Below are positions 1 through 10,766 of a DNA stretch of 64,000 nt, piece by piece. Each line of letters begins with the position of its first letter. The stretch's first letter is position 1. Under the pieces are notes generated by a model that saw nothing but the letters and a program-made list of their open reading frames with translations, searched no databases and was not told the DNA's origin. The position numbers and the translations under genes are program-made. Source of the stretch: Pleurodeles waltl (Eukaryota; Chordata; Amphibia; Caudata; Salamandridae). The stretch covers positions 535,822,313 to 535,886,312 of the forward strand of contig NC_090448.1 in the NCBI RefSeq assembly GCF_031143425.1. Reading direction: 5' to 3'.

Positions 1-244
1 ATAGCTCCACCTGGGGCTATCACGGCGTTGTGATCAACAAAACCAACAGTTCAGGCCGGCCGCAACGTCATGGGCCAGCCACAGTGTTGGGAAGACCTGC
101 AAACAGTACCTTGGGTTTGCAGGGCATCGTGATTCTTGTGGTGAGCTCCGGAGAGCGACATCACTGGTGTCAGTTCCGGAGTCATTGCGGGAGTCATTGG
201 GCCCTTGCAGTTCACACGTGTTGTGGATTAAACTCCAGGCTGAT

Positions 245-890
245 GAAGTCAGGTGCGCCGGCGTCGATGGCATTAGGGCTGCGGTGCGAAGTGGGACACT
301 GCGAAGTGCGGTGCCCACAGGTCACGGTGCAGGCTGCGGCTCAGTGACGGTCATCCAGTGGCGTCGGTGAGACCAGGGCTGAAGTGTGAAGCAGGGCGGT
401 GCAATGTGTGGTGTCCACAGGTCACTGTGCAGGCAGCGGCATCATTGTTGCTGAAGCACTGTCGTCTGTAGGCCCAAACTGGCGATGCGGGATGGGATGG
501 TGTTTCGTGACCCTCACAAGTGGTGTCCACAGGCCACGATGCAGACAGGGTTGTCTGGTGATGACACTGGAGTCGATGGTGCTGACGTCGGTGGACCGGG
601 GCTGCAGTGCAGGATGGGACAGTGCTTTGTTCTCCTCATGAGAGGTGTCCACAGGCCACAGTGCAGGCAGCCGTGACAGTGTCAGGAGGAGCGGTGTCGT
701 TGGGGATGCCCAGGCTGCGGTGTGAGCAGGCGATGCCGGAGTGCGGGGCCCACAGGTCATGGTGCGAGCAGCAGCTCGGTGAAGTCATCCAATGACGGCG
801 TTGGTGAGACCATGGTCGCGGTGCGAAGTGGGGCAATGTGGTGTAGGCAGGTCAAGGTGCAGGCCAGCGGTGTCGTTGGTGGCGTCACAG
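245..890. repeat. Degenerate minisatellite, unit about 90-130 bp
   Basis: A core like CCACAGGTCACGGTGCAGGC recurs near 315, 415, 527, 659, 749 and 846, joined by G-rich spacers of the type 'agtgacggtcatccagtggc' (compare about 345 and 782). Copies differ by many substitutions and by length, so the array is old. The open frames across it look like a by-product of repeat composition. Confidence 0.65.
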
Positions 891-899
891 TGGTGTCTC

Positions 900-1930
900 C
901 TCTTGAACAGCACAAAACACCCAGTTCCCAGTGATGCAGGTCGAGGAAACTGAAGTCTTTGGTGTCCCTGAGACTTCCAACAGGAGGCAAGCTCTACTCC
1001 AAGCCCTTGGAGAACTTTCTCAAGCAGGACACACAGAAAAGTTCACCCTTTGCACTCCTTTCAGGCAGAAGCATCAACTGCAGGCCAGTCCAGCAAAGCA
1101 GCACAGCAAAGGGACAGTACTTCTACTCCAGCTCTTCCGCTCTTCTCCTTGGAAGAGGGTTCTTGTGATTCCAGAAAGATTCTAAAGTCTGGGGTTTTGG
1201 GTCTTCTCCTTATACCCCTTTCTGCCTTAGAAGTTGTCAAACTTCAAAGCAAAGTCTCAAGTGTTTGCAAGATCCTTCCTTGTCCAGGCCAGGCCCCAGA
1301 CACACACCAGGGGGTTGGAGACTGCATTGTGTGAGGGCAGGCACAGTCCTTTCAGATGTGAATAACCACTCCTCTCTCCCCTCTAGCTCGGATGGCTCAT
1401 CAGGATATGCAGGCTACACCCCTTCCCCCTTTGTGTCACTGTCTAGAGAGAAGTGCAAAACAGTCCAACTGTCAAACTGACCCAGACAGACAATCCACAA
1501 ACAGGCAGAGTCACAGAATGGTTTAAGCAAGAAAATGCCTACTTTCTAAAAGCGGCATTTTTCAAACAGGCAATATTAAAAACAACTTCACTAAAAGATG
1601 TATTTTTAAAGTGTGAGTTCAGAGACCCTAAACTCCAGTTTTTTATCTGCTCTCAAAGGGAATCTGCGCTTTAAGGATATTTAAAGGCAGTCCCCATGTT
1701 AACCTATGAGAGAGATCGGCCTTGCACGGTAAAAAACAAATTTGGCAGTATTTCATTGTTAGGACATATAAAACACCCTAGTATATGTCCTACCTTAAAC
1801 ATACACTGCACACTGCCCATGGGGCTAGCTAGGACCTACCTTAGGGGTGCCTTACATGTAGTAAAAGGGAATGTTGAGGCCTGGCAAGTGGGTACACTCT
1901 CTGTAGAGAGGCAATCGACACACCCATGAT
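900..1930. repeat. Dispersed non-coding repeat, probably LTR-like
   Basis: There is no credible coding frame. The 1745-1870 part (about 'atatgtcctaccttaaacat' onward) has the same flavour as 10.92-11.2 kb and 54.74-54.82 kb, where short phrases about 'cctaccttaggggtg' or 'ctaaggtaggccct' recur. I infer a member of the same loose class as the two TG...CA repeats described further on, but no termini are visible. Confidence 0.4.
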
Positions 1931-1984
1931 CACCTACATCCAGTTCTTCTTCAGGTATTGGCAGTGGACCAATGAAAAAGTAAT

Positions 1985-4210
1985 CCTCCTCAGTTTAGGA
2001 CTTTTTTCATGATTAGTAAACAGGAGGAGAACATTGCCATAAGCACCATTTGGCACACAAATGTTCATAGAAGTAAGCCTGGTACTGGAGGCCAGACGAC
2101 CCATATGAAAAAACATCATGGAATCCGGCTGGAGCAGCACCTTAAACAAATGGCTCAACGTGGTTGCGGTGGTGAGGATGAGGCGAGTCAGAAAACATCA
2201 GCTACACCTGGTCAATTCACAGTGGAAGGTGAGGAAGAAGAGGGTGACATCGTCCTCATGCAAAGTAGCCCTGTCCCCTGCAGTGTGCCAGAATCACCCA
2301 CCTCAGCGACCTCACAATAGCACAGGAAGACTCAGAGTCATATGGAGACGCCACAGTATATGGTGACTGTAGGACCACGACGCGTATTGAGTCTACCACC
2401 ACCTACATATGAAAAGTCACCTGCATCAGAGACCCCACAAAAGAAGAAAATCCAGGCTACAATTACTGCCATGTTTAGGAAGGAGGGGCCATATGACCTC
2501 AACCACCCAGTGGCTCTTTTGTACAATAGCAAGCTAGCAAAAATGTTAGCTCTGGACATCCTCCCTTTTTCTTTTGTGGAGAGAGTGGGATTCTTAGAGT
2601 TTGTGGCAGCACTCCTGATCTATTTTGCCAGACTTGCTGTTCCAGCACTGCATCATGATGTGCTGCAATTGGTTGGACAAGCTTTGCAGCAAAGTGTTGT
2701 CCACACAATCCACCTGATGACAGACATGTGGATCAGTTGTGAGACGACTGATTACATGTGCATTCCTGCACAGTGGATAATTTTTCTGGGGTGAAGCAAA
2801 AGCTGTCTATAGGTCTTGCCCCTTAATACATTTTTAAGAGCTTTTCGGGACATGCAACAGTAGCCAAGTTCGCCATGGAGAAGTCACACACAGCTGCAAA
2901 CATCCTGGAGGATCAAGGTGTCTGAATGGTTGTAACCCAGAGGTCTTCGAGTTGGATTTGTTGCCACAGACAATGGCAGTAACATAGTCAAGGACATAGC
3001 AGACAGTGGCTATTTCAGGGTCCTGCGTGTGGAGCACTGCAACAACCTGGTTGTGCAAGACGTTCTTCAAAAAGTAGACATAGTCAGCAACATACTGACC
3101 ACCTGCAGGCACATCTACACTCATTTTAACCATTCTTTTAATGCACAGAAACAGCTCCAGATTATCCAGCGTAATAATAGAAAGTTAAAGCCCTTATACA
3201 GGAGGTGCCAACCTATAATATGTTTCAATGTCTGTTCAAGCAGTACAAACAGAACAATGATTATGTCATTGAAAGAGGAGCTGTTGCAATTGGGAGAGCT
3301 ATGACCATGGTTGCAGACAAATTGGGCCTAGTCAAATACTGCTCCCTTTTGAGGTGTTCATATGGGAAGTTAGCAAGGAGTACAGTACAATGGGCAAAGC
3401 TATACCATTATTGCATCTATTACAAGAGCAGCTAAAGAAGGTGTCTGAAAGGTTTGCATTCGCGGGTGAAAACGAAAACCCAGAAGTGCCTGCCGTGGTT
3501 ACTAGCCTAAGCTATCACTTGACTTGTAACGCAAGGCTGCAAAATTAAATCATCTCATCCAAAGAGTACATCTGTGACTGTCTACTTGATTCACGCTACA
3601 AGAAAATTCTTCCCGTTATCATTCCTTTTTCTGAAGGGAAAGTTTTGCAATACAAGAGGTGGATTGTTGAGGAAGCACGAGACCTGGAAGAAGGACAGCT
3701 GAACTTAGAGTCCCACTGTTCAGTTCTGGGGTGCCGCCTTCAACTTCCAGATAGGGCAGTATTGTCTCACATCCGCCAACCCTACCAACAAGAAAATTGG
3801 CAACAAAAGCAACAGAAGAACCTCTACATTGGCTTGGTTTCAAGTGGCAGGTCTTAAGTCCAATGCAGAGGTGAAGAAAAAAGAGGTCGAGCAGGTGGCA
3901 GCACCAATGACCATTCAGAGGATGTTCCATGAGTGCCTGGATGATCAAAAAGAGGTGTATGTGGATGAAAACCCATTGGTGTATTGATATGGGAAGGTGC
4001 ACCAAACAGCAGTCTGAAATAAAAGTTTCTGGCTTGTCCTGTAGCCAGTGTGTCTGCTGAACGTGTGTTCAGTGTAGCTGGTGCAGTTGGTACAGTGAGA
4101 AGGACCAGTCTCTCATCTCAAAACGTGGAGAGATTGACCATGATACACCACCTGATTACACCATTCCTGAAACACCACAGGAAGAGGAACAGGAGGATTG
4201 GTCTGAGTAA
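1985..4210 (+). pseudogene. Dead hAT transposase (ZBED-like)
   Basis: A decayed hAT-superfamily transposase can be followed in several frames. Near 2035-2150 a BED-finger remnant is visible (GGQTTHMKKHHGI followed by an LEQHL helix). The longest open piece (2342-2794) carries SKLAKMLALDILPFSFVE, then the TDMWIS stretch that corresponds to the conserved T-D-G-W region. GFVATDNGSNIVKDIA near 2950-3000 matches the TDNGSN motif, followed by the CNNLVVQD equivalent of the 'HTLNL' block. The C-terminal dimerisation motif is clear at about 4040-4170: CPVASVSAERVFSVAGAVGT, then RRTSLS. Stops and frameshifts separate these pieces (stops after 2794 and near 3985), so no functional protein can be made. 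ZBED-type domesticated genes share this layout, but the breaks argue for a transposon relic. Ends of the element were not found. Confidence 0.85.
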
Positions 4211-6867
4211 AGCGGGTTAGCTGACAAACTTGTTAACCACCATAGTCTGAGGATGAGCTCTATTTCCCAGATTGAGTATGCCAGTGGCCCCACAGAACTT
4301 TCTCATTATTATTCATTATTTCGTTCAGATTCTTTTTCTCTTTCTTTGTTTGAAAAAAAATTTGAGTGCAACATTGTGTTGGAATTATGCTTTTCCATCA
4401 TTGATTTTATACTCACATACAAGCCCAGATTGGAGTTAGATCCATGTGCAGTGAAGAAGCTTCCACATACCCTTCAGCACTTTGGAGATGCTGCCTGCCT
4501 CCCCCACATGCCAATGCCTATCACATACATCACCTAGCAGGGCTGCCCTAGAAGCTAATTGATGAAAAGACTGCCAGTGCAAATGTCCAATTCCAAGGTG
4601 TGGATACCACCAAAGTGGAGGTATTTTGTTCAACCAGCCTGCTTGGATTGGAAGGGGTAACTAAGTAACTATTGCACCTATGAGTGGTGATATACTGATT
4701 GATTGTGATTGTGAATTTGTGAGTGATAACTGATGAATATGGTGACTGACAGTGAGAGAGCGAGTTCAACAAAACTGGAAACTTGTTTCTGATGATTTGA
4801 AAAGTTTGGGGGCTGATGGATGATCATTTTTTCCTGAAAGTGAATGACCTTTCAAAAGTAGTGAAATTTACTTGCAGGTTCCTTTTTCTGGTTCCTCATA
4901 ACAAACCAGACACTTTACGTACAAAACACAAATCTACACAACAAAATACTCCAGTTCTGTTTCTCTATTTGTTCTTCAATAGTAGTGTACTTCACAAGTC
5001 TACCTTACTCGGTTTGGGACTGGGACGGAGTTTCTCGGAGTCTGGAGGAGGAAGATGGAATGACTCAAGGCGGGACTACCTCAACTGCTAGAAAGGAGAA
5101 AGTTTTCGATTTCAAAGAGAACCCATGATGATGGCAAAAACTCTGAGGCCTAGTACTTACTCAGCTCTGTGAACTGGAGAGAAGTGAGTTGATTTGAAAA
5201 TGCTACTGAGTATGTGGTTGCTGCATTGCTAGCTCAAACGTGAAAGTCCTCTTGTGTTCTGGTTCTGCCTCGGAACCTTCTTGGTACATTCCTGAGTTCT
5301 CCTGACTCCTCATGAAGCTTACCTTGCTTTCTTTTGTCCTTTTCCTTTACTCTATAATACAGCTACTATTTTAAAAATACACAAGCCTTCTCTTAGTCAG
5401 ACACAACAAAATTTGCAATACTCAAGACTCCAGCTTACCTATCTGACAGGTTCACACAGGCACCAGAGTGACGGACATGCCAAGAATAATGGAGATGCAT
5501 CATCCAATTTGGCAATACAGTATCATTTTCCTTTTACCAATCATAATTTTTAGAACTCGATGGGTGACATTCAATCTTCCATATTTCAAAATTAGAAGAC
5601 ATAACATTTAGGATGTACTAACTGGGGTCTCTCTGGGGCAGAAGGGCTGTTTCCAATGAATTTACTGAACTGTGTTATAATTTCTTATTTATCCCTTTGT
5701 TTTTTTCCACAACAGATTGATGGTGTGCTACTCAGCTGCCCAACGAATATTGTAGTGGTTTCTTTTGTGTAGTGTTTGTCTTTATCACACCTTTTCCCAA
5801 ATCTCCTTTCCCATCTATTCATTGAGCCCTAAACCTTTTCCCCCAGGCTGTGTGATTTATTGAGGTGTGACCTAATTTTAAACCATAAATTGATCACACA
5901 CTTGCTGGGGTGGATGTGGTGAAAGCAAGTAAGCAAAACCAACTCACCTCATGACCTTCTACCTTATATTACCTGAGCAATATCCCATACTGACCCCATC
6001 AGCATCTTCATTCATGCCTTGTGTGTGTGTTCCGTAAATGCTTAAGCTGGTCCAAGAACTCTTGAGTCAGCCAAAATTGATATTCCTATATTTTATTACC
6101 ATATCAGGTCTTCTTCTTTGCTGTGTGTCAATACTGTCATTGTGGTAGTCTGGTCTCAGTCTTCCTACAGTTAAGATCTGTGATGATGACCCAATAACTT
6201 TATATTTTCTTTCAATGGGGTTGATAGTGATGGATAACCCTTTCATTAATCCTGCAGTCGGAGTTCACATAGGTTGTAGTGGACCTTTCTCTCAAGTTCT
6301 GTCTTCCCTGTTAGCATGCTCGCCTGCTGCTACTACTACCTACCTACCACACCCTTAAGATGTCATCTTGGGAAAACCTTGCAGTAAGAAGAAGACTCCC
6401 TCCCTTTATTTATTCAGGTAAGAAAAGTACTAACAATTGAAGTGAACTTATCTAGTTAGTATTTAACTCCTACTGAACAAGCTTTTGTCTATGTGTACTG
6501 GGTTTCTGTAGGCAAAATAGGCAAGAACAGTCATCCCCTAGTGATCAATAATAGCTGCAGAGGGCAATGGAGCAAGGGTCTAAGTAAATGACATACTTTT
6601 TTTAGCAGATTAAAAATACCAGCCTAAACTAAAAGATGGCAGTGCAAACTAAAAGTCGAAAACACCAAAATAAAGATTTGAGACGCAAAAGAGGTAAAAA
6701 AAATACTATCCCCTTTATTCTTCACAAATATAAATTCCTCCCTCTCCACCCAAACAGTCCCACCCCTCTCCCCGAACAAATATAACCCTGTCCCCAAAAA
6801 GCTCAATGAAAAGTCCAAACTTCAAGTCCATCCCAACTCCCTCCCACCAAACAAAAACAAAAAAGGC
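4211..6867. other. No recognisable feature
   Basis: About 2.6 kb of AT-rich sequence without a convincing coding region, RNA gene or clear tandem repeat. The short open frames (for example 4253-4537 and 4816-5091) lack any domain I recognise. It may hold old degraded repeats. Confidence 0.5.
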
Positions 6868-9800
6868 TTAAAAAGGGGCACTGTCCATATGAGTCCAGAC
6901 ATGGTTAATGCTCTGCTCTATCCTGGTGAGCCGGCTCTCCAAATGGTCCATCTGCTGCAGGATGCATCTTCAAAATGCCCTGGTGGAGCGGGTGGGTGCA
7001 GCAGCAGGTGCAGACAGGGACCTGGACTGCTGGCAGTGGTGGCACCGACGATGTAGTACCCGGGAGGCTGGGGGCTGGCGTGTTCTTCTGCTGGCTCCTA
7101 GGTTAGAGGCTGTTTTTTTAGGGTTTTCCTCCTCCAGGATCACCAGGCACTGGTTCTCAGTCCGATTGTTCCCCAGCCTCTGCTGTCACAGACAGGCCGC
7201 TATCTTCTGCCTAGTTGGTGGTGGTCGTTGGACAGAAGTAGCGATATTGAGGAAAAGAAAAATAACAAAAGACAAATTGCAAACAATGTTTGAATAAACA
7301 CTTGTTCAAATGATAGATAGTGTGTGGCATAGCAGTACCACATTGCTGGGCCCCTAGGGACGATGGATTTCGATGTGATTATTATTTATGATTAGGCGAG
7401 TCACAGGGACAATATTGTATTTGCTTACCTACACATGCCTCACATAAGAAGCACTAACTGTCTGATAGAAAATAATTAATTTAGAATAAGACCAGATTAA
7501 AAAGCTGGTGGTTTAATTTTATTTCTTTTAAAGGCTTTTCTAGTAAGTAGTCAGACACATTTAGTGAGAGAATTTTTTTTTTACCTCTCATTATGATGAG
7601 TAAGGTATTTAAGGTATTATGCACTATGGAGTACAAGTTGCTGTGCCAAAATATTGAAGCCAGCACTTCAAGTACACTGCTACTATCTGCAGCTTGGGGC
7701 AGCTGTAGCTGACAATTATCTATCTTAAATTCCAATGGCCCTGCTCTACCCCACATGACTCTCACTTCGTTTAGTTTCTACCCTGAAGCCACAGAGGCAG
7801 ATGAATAAATAAGATACATCACACATGTTGTGTATAAAATGCAGATATATTTTCCTGTCTGCCGTAAGTAGACGGGCTGGGAAACAATGCACTGCACTGC
7901 ACTACAGGGAAAGGAGTGCACTATATAGATTGTATGTGGTATGCTCATCACAAAGTATCACCTAAGCCAAACTTGAAATCAAATTGTGCACTTGCTAGTC
8001 CCACTTTACTCACTGGTCTTGCCCACCATCACAAATTCTTTCCAACAAATTGATTCGCTGTACAGTAAGGAAAGTAAAGAAACTTGACTTACTCTACTGC
8101 AGAGTAAAGCAGATGGATTAGGCAGGTAGGTGGAGCTTTCGCTATAGAAGAATAGAGGGGTGTCACAGATCTATCTACAAAAGATCTCCCTTCTTTATTA
8201 ATCCAAGTAATTATTCAATTGTCCTTTCATTCTTCCCATATATACAGTATACACCCATAGCCACCATGATTAAAGCTTTACATTCTCTCATCCAGTCCTC
8301 CACCCAAATTTAAAATCCTTTATTCATCCATTCAGTAACCACAATATCCACCCTTCCTTTCAATCATCCTTTCACCCATCCATTTATCCAATACTCACTC
8401 CTGCATCATTTTTCATCCACCCACTCATCCTTTCCTTTCAATCTTTTCACCCATCTTTTTCTTTTAACCTTCCGTTCTTTCCCATTCCCATCAAGCCATC
8501 ATTTTTAGCATACATTATATGTGCTTTTCCTGAAGTGCAGATAGAAGAGGCCATAGGTAACCCAACCACCGGTGTAGCTGTAATGCAGGGGGTTATGAAT
8601 CCGATCACAAAAACACCCATTGTAGCTAGTGAGTAACAGTAATTGTCAATAAGCAAGCAATTTGACCAAACAACGCCCGTCCCTGTCGCCGTGTCTCCCC
8701 CTGCTCCATCTGCTCCTGCAGTGGTGGAACTTGAGCCGGTTCCTCCTACTCCAGGGTGGTTGGAGTGCCTATAAAAACACAAAATAAATTTTTTAGATGC
8801 CAGACCCCATTCTTAATTTGTAAAATACAAAAAAAGCAACCACAATAGTTACAGTTTGGTTAGGACTGCAGTACCTTCTGTCAAAAATACCACTCTGAGC
8901 ACTTTATTGGAATGTTTGAAAAGCCAGATAGACAGGCCAATCACAACTCTTTGCGTAAGAGAGGGGCAGACAAGCCAACCTAAAGCTTCACGCAATAGAG
9001 GGGCAGAGCTATAGCAAATGATTGACAATGAGTCAGAATCATTGAAGAGCAACGAAGGGGTGGAATACTAAATGGTCAATTAAAGACAGAAAAAAAGGTA
9101 ATGCAGGGTTAACAGGAATTAATTAAACAAAACTTGGATAGGGGAGCTGGAAAAAGAGGAGACAATATAGAAAAAGTAAACAAGGCAAAATTAAAAGTAG
9201 TATAAAAGTGGGGAGAAGTAAAAGTCAGGGAAATAATAATAGTATTAAATAATAGGACTTACTGGGATGAGCAGAGCCATGAGCATTGGTGCTGATGGTC
9301 AGCGCCTCCCCAGTTCCTGCCAGACCTGCCGGTGCAGTGCCCTTCTTCTTGCCCTTGGGTGCTGATATAAGATTAGAAAGAAGATTAAAAAAAACAATAG
9401 TGGTACTGTTAATCTCCACAGAATTATTATATAACAGCCAAATACAATAACATTGTATTTAAATCAGATCGGCTATGGTACTATACTAGTATGATCAACT
9501 ATTGTTGAGTTGGCTATACTCCTAAAATCCCTATTCCAAATTTCCTTAAGAAAATCTACCTTTAGAATGAATGCATTGCAACTAATGATCTTTTATTTTA
9601 TTCTAATTTTCTCAGGTCGCCTGGATGGACCAACTCAGTCTCAATTTTTTTTACAATGCATGCACACTTGCATCAATGTGAAATTGCTTGGGACTGTAAG
9701 CGCTACATAAAGTCACAGAGAACGCTAACTCACTGATATCACTAATCCACTCTGGAATTAGGAGGATGACAGAGGAGTCTGCTTTGCAATGGCTTCTTAA

Positions 9801-10240
9801 ATAATCAGGTAAAGTGAGTGCCTACCTATGAGTGTAAAAATCAATGATGTAGCACTGAGCACCTGGATACCTTTAACTGGATCACAGAATAAATAATAAT
9901 CTAACGTAAACTAAATGTAACTTACCTCTGAGTGGAAGCCGCATGCTATTCGGAAAAAATAGTTAGCATTGTAGAACACAAACACAATAAACATATAATA
10001 CTCACCAAGCTCTGGGATCTCCACAACTAGCAGGTCGAGTCGGTCCTGCAAGCCATTGATAATATCTGTCCAGCGGTGCGTCAGCTGCTGGGTGGTACGC
10101 TGGACCTGGGTGACGGCCCTGATAAACCGCTGCACCCTAGCCCAGCGCTGCACCTGCCCCCACAGGGGGTAACCACTCCCAGGCCTGCCAGCATGGAGGG
10201 CAGGTGGCGCTGCACATCTGCCATGGTGCTGGGTGGGTAG
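6868..10240 (-). pseudogene. Remnant multi-exon transposon gene (Harbinger accessory type?)
   Basis: On the minus strand several exon-like blocks with good splice signals lie in order. Block 1, about 10240-10006, reads HRWTDIINGLQDRLDLLVV and ends at a CTTG|GTGAGT donor; its likely ATG at 10224 is out of frame with this, so a frameshift is present. Block 2, 9361-9263, begins after a TATATCAG acceptor, reads APKGKKKGTAPAGLAGTG and ends at CA|GTAAGT. Block 3 starts at about 8768 after a TATAG acceptor. The last block, about 7207-6868, ends QQMDHLESRLTRIEQSINHV and then a stop at 6870-6868, a short heptad-like helix. A W-containing helical block, a basic linker and a C-terminal coiled coil resemble the accessory Myb/SANT protein of PIF/Harbinger elements, but I see no transposase with it and assignment is inference. 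The introns hold only AT-rich sequence and a CATCC-rich stretch. Confidence 0.4.
8285..8465. repeat. Degenerate (ATCC)n-type simple repeat
   Basis: Repeated CATCC, ATCC and TTCATCC words dominate (for example 'cacccatccatttatccaat'), with many interruptions. It lies inside the presumed intron of the minus-strand transposon gene. Confidence 0.7.
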
Positions 10241-10474
10241 GGTTGGAGAAAAGAAAAAGAAACAGGAGGAAAACAAAGGAAAAGGGAAAAATAAACAAAA
10301 ATAGAAAAAGTTGCAAATACAAAAACAAATTAATAACATAAAAATAATCAGACACAAAAAGAAACACTAATACAATTAATAAAAAATAGGGGTAGATGAA
10401 GTATGGGGCAGAGGACTGCAAAGATTAAGGGCAGGTAGAAGTAGAAGTCCCAGCACCATAAACAGAGTTAAAAA

Positions 10475-10486
10475 CAAGATGGCCGC
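10475..10486 (+). promoter_or_regulatory. YY1-like site
   Basis: CAAGATGGCCGC is a close match to the known YY1 core. It sits in a short GC-rich patch 150 bp before the TATA box of the old Harbinger element. It could serve either this element or the minus-strand remnant; function is inferred from the motif alone. Confidence 0.4.
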
Positions 10487-10626
10487 GCCCTTGCGAACTG
10501 CATGGTGCCATTCGTGCAAGACTGTGAATGCGAGTATACACTTCGCGTTGCATGTGATGTCAAACGCAATGAGAGCAGGCCCAACTGAGAAATCCACCCT
10601 CTAGCGGAACTCCGCTTAGCGAGGCC

Positions 10627-10633
10627 TATAAAA
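10627..10633 (+). promoter_or_regulatory. TATA box of old Harbinger gene 1
   Basis: TATAAAACACACCC here matches TATAAAACACACAC in front of gene 1 in the younger element (22195). Removing the 3.1-kb insertion that follows leaves about 250 bp to the gene 1 start codon, compared with about 210 bp in the younger copy, which supports the pairing. Confidence 0.6.
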
Positions 10634-10766
10634 CACACCCCTCCACACACTACGATCTTTTCCATCTCCCACACCAAACACAGAAGCCAGAGAAACATCG
10701 GAGCAAATCAAACCATAGATTAGGCACCCTACCCTACCTCAAAAAGCACATATCACACATCTTCAC

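Noticed and set aside
8285..8465. CRISPR-like array
   Set aside because: Short ATCC simple repeat in a eukaryotic setting, with no conserved repeat plus spacer pattern. No other array in the window fits either.
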